The translations under genes and the position numbers were made by a program. DNA of 64,000 nt, from contig NZ_WFLI01000027.1 in assembly GCF_009208555.1 (NCBI RefSeq), positions 1 to 64,000 on the forward strand. The letters are read 5' to 3'. Positions 53,021 through 61,560 of this stretch are shown here, in pieces (position 1 is the first letter of the stretch; each line of letters opens with the position of its first letter). The notes beneath the pieces are model-generated. The model was given only the letters and a program-made list of their open reading frames with translations. It had not been told where the DNA came from and did no database searches. Origin of the DNA: Janthinobacterium violaceinigrum (GTDB taxonomy: Bacteria > Pseudomonadota > Gammaproteobacteria > Burkholderiales > Burkholderiaceae_D).

Positions 53021-54433
53021 CTAGATGCCGCCTCCCAATGCATTCATCAAGGAAACGTACAGATCCAGTTCGCGTGCCCCATTCTGCGCCTGCTGTTGCT
53101 GTTCCGCCAGCAGCGCCACTTGCGTGTTGAGCATGTTGATGGCGTCGCTCATGCCCGCCTTGTAGGCTTTTTCCGCCAGGTCGCGCGCGCGTTGCGCCGT
53201 GGCCAGCGCCTGCACGGTCAGCTGGTGCTGCTTTTCCAGCGACTGGGCCTTGGTGACGGCGTTGGCCACCTCGGACATGGCGTTGATGACGGTGGCGTTG
53301 TATTGCTCCACGGCGCCGTCGTAGAGGGCCGTCTGGCTGCCCAGCTGGGCGCGCAGGCGGGCGCCGGCAAAGATGGGCAGGCTCAGCGCGGGCGAGGCGC
53401 CGCGGATCTCCGAGTTGGCATCCAGAAAATGGCTGAAGCCGAAGGCCTGGAAGCCCGCAAAGGCCACCAGGTTGACGTTCGGGTAGAACTCGGCCTTGGC
53501 CGCATCGATGCGCTGCGCCGCCGCTTCCACTCGCCAGCGCTGGGCGGCGATGTCGGGACGGCGGCCGATCAGGTCGGCCGGCAGGGCGGCGGGAATGGCC
53601 AGCGGCTGGTCCAGGCGCAGCACGGGGCGCGTGAGCGCCGCGCCCGCTGCCGGACCCTTGCCCGACAGGGCCGCCAGCTGGTTGCGCAGCAGGGCCAGCG
53701 ACTCGGCCGACTGTTCCAGCTGGCGCCGGCCCGCGGGCAGGGTGGTTTCGATCTGCGCCACGTCGATATCGGTGCCGATGCCGGCCGCCTTGCGCTGGCG
53801 CGTGATGTCGAGGATGCGGGCGCGCTGCGCCAGGCTGCCCTCGATCACGTCCTGCAGCTGGAATTCATACGACAACTGGATGTAGGTGCGCACCAGCGCC
53901 GTTTCCAGCGCCAGGCGGGCCATCTGCGATTCGGCCGACGCCATCTGCACGTCGCCCAGGGCGGCGGACAGGGCGGCGCGGTTGCGGCCCCACAGGTCCA
54001 GGTCGTACGAGGCCGTGACGGTGGCCTGGTTGCGCCACGCGTAATTGCCGGCCAGCGGCGCCGGCGTGCTGCCGTGCTGCGAATACAGTTCGCGGTTGAT
54101 GGAGACGGCTGCGTCGGCTTGCGGGCGGGTCTTGTCTTCGGCCGCGCCGGCCAGCGCTTCGGCCTGGCGCACGCGCGCCTGGGCGCCGCGCAGGGTGGGG
54201 CTGTCGGCCAGCGCCTGCTCCATCAAGCGGTTCAATTGGGGGTCGTGCAAGTCTTGCCACCATTGCGTGCGCGGCCATTGGATGGCGGCGCTGGCGGCGG
54301 CATCCATGGCCTTGCTCGCTTGCAGCGCATTGGCGTCGAGCATGGCCGATTGCGGCGCGATATGGCCCATGTCGGCGCAAGCGCTCAAGGCAAGGATCAG
54401 GCTGGCAGCAAGCAAACGGCGGTGCAGGGACAT
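53021..54433 (-). CDS. NodT-type outer-membrane efflux lipoprotein
   Basis: A 470-residue outer-membrane factor of the TolC/OprM group. The lipobox LSAC places the lipidated cysteine at residue 19. The two OEP repeats are clear, with DLDLWGRNRAALSAA and RPDIAAQRWRVEAAAQRID as typical NodT motifs. It is the first gene of the six-gene cluster and supplies the exit channel for the FUSC-HlyD pump. ATG 54433 follows GGAG. Confidence 0.93.
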   Translation of the reverse strand: MSLHRRLLAASLILALSACADMGHIAPQSAMLDANALQASKAMDAAASAAIQWPRTQWWQDLHDPQLNRLMEQALADSPTLRGAQARVRQAEALAGAAEDKTRPQADAAVSINRELYSQHGSTPAPLAGNYAWRNQATVTASYDLDLWGRNRAALSAALGDVQMASAESQMARLALETALVRTYIQLSYEFQLQDVIEGSLAQRARILDITRQRKAAGIGTDIDVAQIETTLPAGRRQLEQSAESLALLRNQLAALSGKGPAAGAALTRPVLRLDQPLAIPAALPADLIGRRPDIAAQRWRVEAAAQRIDAAKAEFYPNVNLVAFAGFQAFGFSHFLDANSEIRGASPALSLPIFAGARLRAQLGSQTALYDGAVEQYNATVINAMSEVANAVTKAQSLEKQHQLTVQALATAQRARDLAEKAYKAGMSDAINMLNTQVALLAEQQQQAQNGARELDLYVSLMNALGGGI

Positions 54434-54569
54434 GCAGGGACTCCGGGGAAAGAGGTGTTGGGGGTGCTGCTGGAACATCACAGCTCGCCGCGGTGAGCTT
54501 CGGGAGTGGCCCGAGTGCTGCGCCGCAACTGAGGTGTTACTGCCTTACTGAAACCGGCTGACTGGTTTC

Positions 54570-54887
54570 TTATTGCACGACATGCTTGGTCGTTTGCGCA
54601 ACATCAAAGTCCGCTTCCGTTTGCGGGATCTGGCCAGCCTTGCGGGCGGCGTAGAACTCGGCCATGACTTGTTCGCGCGTCACGTTGCTGGCGGCGGTGG
54701 CCGGCGTTTTCGGGTAATCGGCTTCGCTGGTGGCGATTTCGCCGGCGTTGCGGGCACGGATGTATTCGGCCGTGACTTGCTCGCGCGTGAGTTGCTGGCT
54801 GGCAGCGGCAGGCGCGGCGCTTTGGGCGAAAGCCGACGTGGCGGTGGTGATGGCAAACAATGCTGCGATGAGTGATTTGGCTTGCAT
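54570..54887 (-). CDS. Exported DUF4148 protein
   Basis: A 105-residue protein with a signal peptide (about residues 1-22, ending AFA-Q). It then has two copies of the family motif: LTREQVTAEYIRARNAGEI and VTREQVMAEFYAARKAGQI. DUF4148 proteins are common in Burkholderiales and of unknown function. GGAG precedes ATG 54887, and a well-formed promoter with an inverted repeat lies about 140 bases upstream. Confidence 0.88.
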   Translation of the reverse strand: MQAKSLIAALFAITTATSAFAQSAAPAAASQQLTREQVTAEYIRARNAGEIATSEADYPKTPATAASNVTREQVMAEFYAARKAGQIPQTEADFDVAQTTKHVVQ

Positions 54888-55026
54888 GATAAGACTCCAA
54901 TATGTGCATGATGGCTGGGTGGATGGGCCGGCTCGCCACGTACCGGTCGGTTCGACGGCCTGGCGCTGGTGGGCGCCAGGGCGTCGATGAAGCAGTTTCT
55001 GGATGAGAAGATGCTTACTTGAATTA

Positions 55027-55063
55027 ACTATAGCAATGAATATTACATTTGTGAAGTAATATT
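55027..55063 (-). promoter_or_regulatory. Promoter with overlapping inverted repeat for the DUF4148 gene
   Basis: Minus strand TTCACA (55055-55050), 17 bases, then TATAGT (55032-55027); each is one mismatch from consensus. A perfect 8-bp inverted repeat, AATATTAC (55039-55046) and GTAATATT (55056-55063), brackets the -35 hexamer, a natural operator position. Confidence 0.6.
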
Positions 55064-55173
55064 TGAAAATATTTGTGCGATGCCGCATTTTCCCCGGGGA
55101 AAATACCGCGCAGGCGTGCGCCGCCGGCCAGGCCATGGGAGTAAACTGGTTTTTTTATTAACGGGAGTCAACC

Positions 55174-55494
55174 ATGAGCAGCAGTTCACTCGATCCGGAT
55201 AATTTGCCCGTCACCTCCGACCGCGTGCTCGGCAGCGGCCATGGCAAGGGGGCGCTCGGTCCCAGCGACAGTTCCGACAGCGGCAGCGACATGCAGGGCG
55301 TGCCGGGCCAGGATGCGGAAGAGCTCGACAACGACAGCGATGCGGCGGGCACGGGCGACCGGGCCGGCGTGGAGCCCCACAACACGGCGCCCGATGGCGG
55401 CGATATCGATGTCGATCATGTGGAGCGCCTGTCGCCCGTATCGCCCGCTGACGATGGAGATGGCAAGCCGCAGGCGCCGGCGGCGCGCCCCTGA
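55174..55494 (+). CDS. Small acidic disordered protein
   Basis: A 106-residue protein rich in Asp, Ser, Gly and Pro with almost no hydrophobic core; the central part SDSSDSGSDMQGVPGQDAEE is strongly acidic. It has no signal or membrane segment and no recognised domain. It appears real because of the ribosome site ACGGGAG at a normal distance and the protein-like start MSSSSLDPDNLPVTSDRVLG. Function unknown. Confidence 0.65.
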   Translation: MSSSSLDPDNLPVTSDRVLGSGHGKGALGPSDSSDSGSDMQGVPGQDAEELDNDSDAAGTGDRAGVEPHNTAPDGGDIDVDHVERLSPVSPADDGDGKPQAPAARP

Positions 55495-55609
55495 TCGCGG
55501 CTGCCGGCCACGAATTGCTGCCTCTCCTGCGCCATCAGCGTAAAATGCGGACAAGGGGGCGTGCGCGCCGCCATGGCCAGCCGGCCGGCTCAGGATAGGA
55601 TGTCACAGG

Positions 55610-55927
55610 ATGCAGATGCAGATGTCGGAAGAGAAAGAAAAAGACTTGATGTCGATGTACCGCGAGACGCGGCCGCGCGAGTTTTTTGGCGAAAAAAGTA
55701 ACACCAACCACCTGGCCTGGAGTGCGCTGGTGGTGTTGCTGGCGCTGGTGTTCTGGCTGGTCGTGGCCCTGACGGCCGCGGAAAACCAGCGTCATGCGCT
55801 GGAAACGAAGGCGTGCCAGGATCGCGTGTTTCCCACGGAAATCGACATGTCGTGCCTGAAACAGGTGAAGTCGCGCGATCACTGGTGGCAGCACCTGGGT
55901 CACGCGCTCGTGCATCTGGGCAGCTGA
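55610..55927 (+). CDS. Small membrane protein, paralogue with C-x12-C and WWQHL motif
   Basis: A 105-residue protein with a charged cytoplasmic N-terminus (RETRPREFFGEKS), one membrane helix (about residues 35-56) and a periplasmic C-terminal domain: ENQRHAL, C69, C82 and SRDHWWQHL. The C-terminal ~50 residues align with the small protein behind dsbA, with identical cysteine spacing, so they are paralogues. Several in-frame ATGs (55610, 55616, 55622) leave the exact start open. The gene is monocistronic as far as I can see. Confidence 0.75.
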   Translation: MQMQMSEEKEKDLMSMYRETRPREFFGEKSNTNHLAWSALVVLLALVFWLVVALTAAENQRHALETKACQDRVFPTEIDMSCLKQVKSRDHWWQHLGHALVHLGS

Positions 55928-56069
55928 GGCTGCCAGCGGGCCGTGCGCCTTCGGGCGGCCATGACGGCCGTACGCGGGGCGCGGCGGCATGGCTGGCCGC
56001 GCCGGACGGCAGGACGGGTTGGCCTTGGGGTGTGCCCGTGAGGGCCGATGCGATGTTGCGGGAGGCGCC

Positions 56070-56543
56070 ATGCCACGCGATAGTTCGCGCGAACAGCCGC
56101 AATGGCGGTTCACGCGCCACAGTGCCTTGACGGCGCGCCAGCTGCTGCGCGCGTATGGCGTGCTATGCCTGTTTTCCACGGCCATCGCCGCCGTCTTTGC
56201 GCTGCGCGGCTTCTGGTACATTCCCGTCTTTTCCTTCGCAGAACTGGGCCTGGTGGCCATCGCCCTGCTGCATTACCTGCGCCACGCGCGCGACTATGAA
56301 GACATCGCCCTGCGCGACGGCGAGCTGATCATCGAACAGGTCAGCGCCGGCCGCTGCCGGCGCCACCACTTTTCTCCGTGGCGCACGCGCGTCGTGGTGC
56401 CGCGCTGGCGGGGCCAGTTGATACACATCAAGGATATCGGCGCTGGCGGCGCGCAGGTGGACGTGGGTGCATTCGCCACGCCCGAGCGGCGCTGGCAGGT
56501 GGCGCACGAGCTATGCGCGTTGCTGCCACGTCCCGCACCCTGA
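56070..56543 (+). CDS. DUF2244 family membrane protein
   Basis: A 157-residue protein with two adjacent membrane helices (about residues 28-48 and 53-70) followed by a soluble domain with RDGELIIEQVSAGR, WRTRVVVPRW and GAFATPERRWQVAHELC. This matches DUF2244, which often accompanies cytochrome c oxidase genes; no such genes are near here. GGGAGG precedes ATG 56070. Convergent with the following gene. Confidence 0.8.
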   Translation: MPRDSSREQPQWRFTRHSALTARQLLRAYGVLCLFSTAIAAVFALRGFWYIPVFSFAELGLVAIALLHYLRHARDYEDIALRDGELIIEQVSAGRCRRHHFSPWRTRVVVPRWRGQLIHIKDIGAGGAQVDVGAFATPERRWQVAHELCALLPRPAP

Positions 56544-56622
56544 CGGGAACGGTTCACGCGCATGGCGCGGCAGGCATGCGGCAAGCTGCGCACTGGCCTT
56601 TGCGCTGGACTTCGCAGTGGTC

Positions 56623-57105
56623 TTACTTCGGGCCATAAAACTGAAAGGTCTGCACTACCAGCAACCGGGTGGGGAAGCCGGTGGTGGTCTTGAATTCCTT
56701 GATGCCGGTAATCTTGTAGGCGCCTGCCTGAAACTCCTCTCCTTCCTCCCAGCTGTGATCCTTCATGGCAAACTGCAGCAGGCGCTGGTCGTTATAGCGG
56801 TAGCTGAAGATGGTGTAGGCGCCCACGCGGCTGGTGACGATGAAGCGCTCATCCTGCGCATCGGCGATGAGCAGAATTCCCGGATAGCGCTCGATGCCCG
56901 CCTCCTGGTTCTGGATTCTGAGGATCACGTCGGTAAAGCTGCACTCAGCGTCGCGGATCTTGTCGCGCTTCGTGGCGATCTTCATGACCTCGTCGTAGCT
57001 CTTGTTATGCACGATCGAGCGTTGCGGCGAGTCGCAATAATTGGCCGCGTGCACGTTGGCAGTGCAGAGCAGCAGGCATAGGGTAATGGCGGGGAACGCT
57101 TTCAT
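56623..57105 (-). CDS. Exported protein of unknown function
   Basis: A 160-residue protein with a signal peptide (about residues 1-20, NVHA then A). The mature part begins NYCDSPQRSIVHNKSYDEV and contains two cysteines (C24-like and CSF) that could pair. A beta-rich C-terminal half follows (FIVTSRVGAYTIFSYRYN). No family is recognised. ATG 57105 is used rather than the open frame five codons upstream. Confidence 0.65.
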   Translation of the reverse strand: MKAFPAITLCLLLCTANVHAANYCDSPQRSIVHNKSYDEVMKIATKRDKIRDAECSFTDVILRIQNQEAGIERYPGILLIADAQDERFIVTSRVGAYTIFSYRYNDQRLLQFAMKDHSWEEGEEFQAGAYKITGIKEFKTTTGFPTRLLVVQTFQFYGPK

Positions 57106-57191
57106 GGGGCCTTGTGGCAAGTTGCTGTCTTATGGGGCCGGCAGTGTAATGTCTGGCTGCCGCCTCCACAAGCGCAGGGCGGGGCGGAAGA

Positions 57192-58232
57192 TCAGGTCGC
57201 CCGCGATGGGCCAGCCCACAGATTGATATCGCCTTCGCGCGCCTGCACGTCGATGGCGGCCAGTTCTTCTGCCGTGAACGTCAACTGCTGCAATGCGGCC
57301 ACGTTTTCGCGGATTTGCGCGCTGCTGCTGGCGCCGATCAGGGTCGAGGTGACGCGCGCATCGCGCAGCACCCAGGCCAGCGCCATCTGCGCCAGGGTCT
57401 GGCCCCGCTGCGCGGCGATCTGGTTCAGCGCGCGCACGCGGGCCAGGTTTTCCGCGCTCAGGTGTTTTTGCAGCAGCGAACCGCCGCCGGGACGGTTGAC
57501 GCGCGCATCCTGCGGCACGCCGTCCAGGTATTTATCGCTGAGCAAGCCCTGCGCCAGCGCTGTAAACGTGATGCAGCCGATGCCTTCTTGCTGCAGGGTA
57601 TCGAGCAAGCCATCTTCCTCGATCCAGCGGTTGAGCATGTTGTAGGCTGGCTGGTGGATCAGGCACGGCACCTTCCATTCCTTCAGCAGGGCGGCCGCCT
57701 CGGCCGTCTTTTGCGGCGAATACGAGGACAGGCCCACATACAGCGCCTTGCCTTGCTGCACGGCGGTCGCCAGCGCGCCCATGGTTTCTTCCAGCGGCGT
57801 GTCGGCGTCGTAGCGGTGCGAGTAAAAGATGTCGACGTAATCGAGGCCCAGGCGCTGCAAGCTCTGGTCCAGGCTGGCCAGCACGTATTTGCGCGAGCCG
57901 CCGCCCTGGCCGTACGGGCCCGGCCACATGTCCCAGCCTGCCTTGGTGGAAATGATCAGTTCATCGCGGTAGGGCAGGAAATCGTCGCGCAGCAGCTTGC
58001 CGAAATTGCTTTCCGCGCTGCCATAGGGCGGGCCGTAGTTGTTTGCCAGGTCGAAATGCGTGATGCCCAGGTCGAAGGCCGTGCGCAGCATGTCGCGCTG
58101 CGAGGCCAGATTGTTGCTGTCGCCAAAGTTGTGCCACAGTCCCAGGGACAGCAGCGGCAGTTTCAGCCCGCTGCGCCCGCACGTGCGGTATTGCATGGTG
58201 TCGTAGCGGTTGTCGGCGGCGTGGTAGGTCAT
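57192..58232 (-). CDS. gpr: L-glyceraldehyde 3-phosphate reductase (aldo/keto reductase YghZ/Gpr)
   Basis: A 346-residue aldo/keto reductase very like E. coli YghZ. The N-terminus MQYRTCGRSGLKLPLLSLGL, FDLANNYGPPYG (catalytic Tyr), STKAGWDMWPGPYG (Lys) and YSHRYD (His) follow the family order, and the late IGASSSAQ contributes to NADPH binding. It reduces L-glyceraldehyde 3-phosphate and methylglyoxal-like aldehydes. AGGAGAT lies before ATG 58232; an upstream ATG in frame gives 15 extra residues without a ribosome site. Confidence 0.93.
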   Translation of the reverse strand: MTYHAADNRYDTMQYRTCGRSGLKLPLLSLGLWHNFGDSNNLASQRDMLRTAFDLGITHFDLANNYGPPYGSAESNFGKLLRDDFLPYRDELIISTKAGWDMWPGPYGQGGGSRKYVLASLDQSLQRLGLDYVDIFYSHRYDADTPLEETMGALATAVQQGKALYVGLSSYSPQKTAEAAALLKEWKVPCLIHQPAYNMLNRWIEEDGLLDTLQQEGIGCITFTALAQGLLSDKYLDGVPQDARVNRPGGGSLLQKHLSAENLARVRALNQIAAQRGQTLAQMALAWVLRDARVTSTLIGASSSAQIRENVAALQQLTFTAEELAAIDVQAREGDINLWAGPSRAT

Positions 58233-58353
58233 GGCATCTCCTGGTTGAATGAATCGCCTATTTTCGCGCAAAATCAAGGTGTGCGTGCGTGCTCCTTGCG
58301 CGCGACGGGACGCGCCTTACAATAGGCGTTGAGGAGTCTCGCAAGGAGCGGTC

Positions 58354-59958
58354 ATGGAAATCGAATTGAAATTGTTGCTGGAGCCGCAAGATGCGCCGCG
58401 CCTGCGCGCGCACCCCCTGCTGGCGCAGTATGCGCAAGCGGCGCCGCAGGTGCTGCAGATGCACGATATATATGTCGATACGCCCGATTTGCAGCTGTGC
58501 CGCCACCAGGCGGGCTTGCGCGTGCGCCAGGTGGAAGGGCGCTGGGTGCAGACGCTGAAGGCGGGCGGCAATGTCAGCGGCGGCCTGCACAGCCGTCACG
58601 AATGGGAAGGCGACGTCGCGGGGCCGCAGGCGGACCTCGACGCGCTCGACGCGGCCATCGGCCGCAAGCAGCCGATCCGCGCGCTGCTGCGCCAGGACGA
58701 TGTCCGCGCCGCCTTGCAACCCGTGTTTACCACGCGCATCGAACGCACCGTATGGCAGCTGCGCACGCCGCAGGGCGACCAGGTTGAATGCGTGCTGGAC
58801 CAGGGGGTGATCGAGTGCGGCGAACCGGGCGCGAATGGCACGCATGGCACGCATGGCGCTGCGCGCAGCGTGGCCATCAGCGAGATCGAACTGGAATTGA
58901 AGGAGGGGCAGGCGGCCAGCCTGTTCGACGTGGCGCTGGCCCTGCTGCAGGACGTGCCGCTGCAGCTGGGCCACCTGAGCAAGGCGGAACGGGGCTACCG
59001 CCTGGCCCTGGCCGCATCGCAAACGGTGCCGCCGCGGCACGCCGTCAAGGCGCAGCCCCTGGCGCTGGATGCGGCAATGTCGGTGGAGCAGGTGTTCCTG
59101 GCCATCGCCGGCAATTGCCTGGAACAGGTGGGCGGCAACCAGGATGGCGTGGCGGCGGGCGAGGACGTGGAAAGCGTGCACCAGATGCGCGTGGGTCTGC
59201 GCCGCCTGCGCTCGGCACTGGGCATGTTCAAGTCCCTGCTGGCGCTGCCGGACGCCTTGAAGAACGAACTCGACTGGCTGGGCGGCGCGTTGGGCGAGGC
59301 GCGCGACTGGGATGTGCTCGCAGGCAGTACGCTGGCCAAGCTCGATGGCGGGGCGCAAGCGGATGCGGCAGCGCTGGCGCAGGCGGCGCACGAGCAGGCA
59401 CGCGTCAAGCATGCCCAGGCCGCGCAAGCCGTCACCTCGGCGCGCTACACGGCGTGCATGCTGGGCTTGCAGCGCTGGCTGCAGGCGCGCGCCTGGCGAG
59501 ACAGCTGCTCGATGCGCCAGCTGCGGCGCCTGGACGCGCACGTCTCCCCGTTTGCCCACGCCACCTTGCGCCAGGACCAGCGCCGCCTGATGAAGCGCGG
59601 CAAGCGCCTGCTGCATGCCACGCCGCAACAGCGCCACCAGGTGCGCATCGCGGCCAAGAAGACGCGTTACGCGACGGAATTCTTTGCCTCGCTGTTTGCC
59701 GCCCGCGCCGTGAAACCGTATGTGGGACGCTTGTCTGACTTGCAGGATGAACTGGGCTGGCTCAACGACGTGCAAGTGGCGGACCGGCTGCTGCAGCAAT
59801 TGCCGGATGCCCAGGCCGATCTGGCGGGCCAGGATGGGCTGCGGCTGCACGCGGCCTTCATCCGCGGCTACCTGGCGGCGCGCGCGCAGTCGCAGGGCGC
59901 CGATGGCCGCATGCACAAGGCCTGGCGGCGCTTCAAGGCGGCCCGCTTGCCGGCCTGA
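58354..59958 (+). CDS. CYTH-CHAD domain protein (inorganic triphosphatase-like)
   Basis: A 534-residue protein. The N-terminal CYTH triphosphate tunnel domain begins with the ExExK motif (E2, E4, K6) and spans to ~210. A C-terminal CHAD domain contains VHQMRVGLRRLRSAL and later RHQVRIAAKKTRYA, the paired basic helices that bind polyphosphate. CYTH proteins hydrolyse inorganic triphosphate, and CHAD targets polyphosphate granules. An alanine- and glutamine-rich segment separates the CHAD repeats. AAGGAG precedes the ATG. Confidence 0.92.
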   Translation: MEIELKLLLEPQDAPRLRAHPLLAQYAQAAPQVLQMHDIYVDTPDLQLCRHQAGLRVRQVEGRWVQTLKAGGNVSGGLHSRHEWEGDVAGPQADLDALDAAIGRKQPIRALLRQDDVRAALQPVFTTRIERTVWQLRTPQGDQVECVLDQGVIECGEPGANGTHGTHGAARSVAISEIELELKEGQAASLFDVALALLQDVPLQLGHLSKAERGYRLALAASQTVPPRHAVKAQPLALDAAMSVEQVFLAIAGNCLEQVGGNQDGVAAGEDVESVHQMRVGLRRLRSALGMFKSLLALPDALKNELDWLGGALGEARDWDVLAGSTLAKLDGGAQADAAALAQAAHEQARVKHAQAAQAVTSARYTACMLGLQRWLQARAWRDSCSMRQLRRLDAHVSPFAHATLRQDQRRLMKRGKRLLHATPQQRHQVRIAAKKTRYATEFFASLFAARAVKPYVGRLSDLQDELGWLNDVQVADRLLQQLPDAQADLAGQDGLRLHAAFIRGYLAARAQSQGADGRMHKAWRRFKAARLPA

Positions 59959-60015
59959 GTCCGGTTGCCCGGGCCAGGCTTTGCCGGGCCTGGTGTCTGG
60001 CCAGGCTAGGCTAGG

Positions 60016-60882
60016 CTAGGTCAGCGGACGTTTCAACTGGCGCTCGAGGATGGCCAGCGGCGACTTGCCGGGGGCGGCCATGGCACGCACGGGCAGCAGC
60101 CAGGTTTGCTCCAGCGCATGCTGTCCCCGCAGGGCCGCGTGCGAGACCGCGTCGCTGAACACGATCCACGTCTGGCCCGGCGCGAATGCATGGGTGTGCT
60201 GTTCCACCTGTGCCTGGTAACCGAGGTCGGCCTTCATGGCGTCGTGCAGCTGCAGCATGTAGTGGTCGTAGGGCGTGCGCCGCGATTTGGTCACGTGCAG
60301 CCATTGCAGCAAGGCCGCCAGCACGGGCCGCGGACGCTTTGCCGCGGGCAGGAATCGCTGCGCCACCTGGTCGAATGGCGCGCCCAGTTTCCACACGCGG
60401 GGCGCGCCGCGCGGATGGATGTTGGTGAACACGCGCAGGATGCGCCGGCCCTGCGTGGGCGAGGAGGGGAAGCTGTCGACATGCAGGCGCGTATCGTCCT
60501 TGCGCCAGGATGTCACCCGGCCGGCGATTTCCACGGGCCGAAAGCTGCCCTTGCCTTGCTGCAGATGGGGAGCGTAGCCCGGCAGCAAGCCGGCCAGCAA
60601 GTGCGCCGTGTGCCGCGCATAGCGCTGCATCAGCGCGGCCAGCAAGGCCCCGTCGTAGGCCGTTCCATGGCCGCGCACGCCGCGCGCCGGTTCCCAGCTG
60701 ATGTTCTTGGCGCTGCCTGCCGCGCCGTTCAGCAGAGCGTGTTCTTCCTGTTGCAGGGAAAAGCCCAGGCGGGGCAGCAGCACGACTTGCCCGTCTTCGA
60801 GCGCCTGCAGCGCCACCGCCTGCTGCGCGGCGCTGCCGCTGGCGTTCCACTGGCTCAGGGGAATGTCGATGAGTTTGCTCAT
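60016..60882 (-). CDS. Kdo hydroxylase family protein
   Basis: A 288-residue protein resembling the Fe(II)/2-oxoglutarate-type Kdo 3-hydroxylase (KdoO) of Burkholderia and Yersinia, which hydroxylates a Kdo sugar of LPS. The metal-binding H-x-D is in RLHVDSFPS, and a late histidine in SDAVSHAAL would be the third ligand. RRILRVFTNIHPRG is a conserved loop. It stands alone near the DUF1311 gene. The substrate assignment is by family likeness. Confidence 0.8.
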   Translation of the reverse strand: MSKLIDIPLSQWNASGSAAQQAVALQALEDGQVVLLPRLGFSLQQEEHALLNGAAGSAKNISWEPARGVRGHGTAYDGALLAALMQRYARHTAHLLAGLLPGYAPHLQQGKGSFRPVEIAGRVTSWRKDDTRLHVDSFPSSPTQGRRILRVFTNIHPRGAPRVWKLGAPFDQVAQRFLPAAKRPRPVLAALLQWLHVTKSRRTPYDHYMLQLHDAMKADLGYQAQVEQHTHAFAPGQTWIVFSDAVSHAALRGQHALEQTWLLPVRAMAAPGKSPLAILERQLKRPLT

Positions 60883-60960
60883 GGCGCTGCGGAGAAGACA
60901 TCGGAGCGGTCAGTATGGCCGCTTGCCGCCCGCTGCCGTTTGCGCTAGCGCAGGCTCAGT

Positions 60961-61332
60961 TCACAGTTTGCTGTTCTGGCAGCCGGCGCTCACGCATTCG
61001 CGTACGCGGTCCTGCAGGAATTGCGCGCGTTCGATGGTGGTCTGGGTGGCGCAATCGAGGTTCACATAGAAGCCCGACGATTCGCGTTTCGAGCAATTCT
61101 GGTTGCGGCTGGCTATCCACGCCAGCTGGCCCGATTTCAACTTCTGCTTGCCGCCGGCGTCGAGCTGGGCAGCGAGTTTCTTGTAGTTGGCGTTCAACTC
61201 CTTGTCCGCTTCCTGGTACACCTTGTTGAGGCAATACAGGCCGTCGAAGTCGTTGCGGGGCGTGTCGCAGGCCGAGTTGGCGAAGGCGGAAGCGGAGGCG
61301 CAGAGCAGCAAGGCGAGCATGCATTTTTTCAT
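60961..61332 (-). CDS. Exported DUF1311 (LprI-type) protein
   Basis: A 123-residue protein with a signal peptide (about residues 1-20). The DUF1311 pattern has cysteine pairs in ACDTPRNDFDGLYCLNKVY, a helical middle (KELNANYKKLAAQL), and QLAWIASRNQNC. Related proteins include M. tuberculosis LprI, a lysozyme inhibitor, but most members have no assigned role. I use ATG 61332, the first Met before a proper signal peptide; the upstream open frame is unlikely. The weak AAAGA ribosome site is noted. Confidence 0.8.
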   Translation of the reverse strand: MKKCMLALLLCASASAFANSACDTPRNDFDGLYCLNKVYQEADKELNANYKKLAAQLDAGGKQKLKSGQLAWIASRNQNCSKRESSGFYVNLDCATQTTIERAQFLQDRVRECVSAGCQNSKL

Positions 61333-61460
61333 TTTTTTCTTTCGGCAAGGAGATGAGGACAGGGCGCATGGAGGTGCGCAGCTCTTGCGCATCTTATAAC
61401 ATTCCGGGTGCCGTACCGGTTCGCTTGACGGCGCGCAGCGCGCGCGTGTTCCGCAGGGGC

Positions 61461-61499
61461 AAAAAAAAGAAGCCCGGCTCGCAAGCACAGGCTTCTTTT
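61461..61499 (-). terminator. Terminator of sodB
   Basis: On the minus strand AAGAAGCC (61497-61490) pairs with GGCTTCTT (61474-61467), followed by eight T. It lies about 60 bases past the sodB stop. Confidence 0.85.
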
Positions 61500-61560
61500 C
61501 AGGATGGGTCACTGCGGCGCAAGCCGCGGACGCGTCCGTTTTACGTTGTCAGGAACGCGC

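Noticed and set aside
55535..56260. 241-codon minus-strand frame at the small protein and DUF2244 genes
   Set aside because: It is a shadow: the plus strand carries two genes with membrane helices, conserved motifs and ribosome sites.
59999..60020. Tandem TAGGC units near the Kdo-hydroxylase stop
   Set aside because: Only about three 5-base units; too short to separate from chance in this composition.
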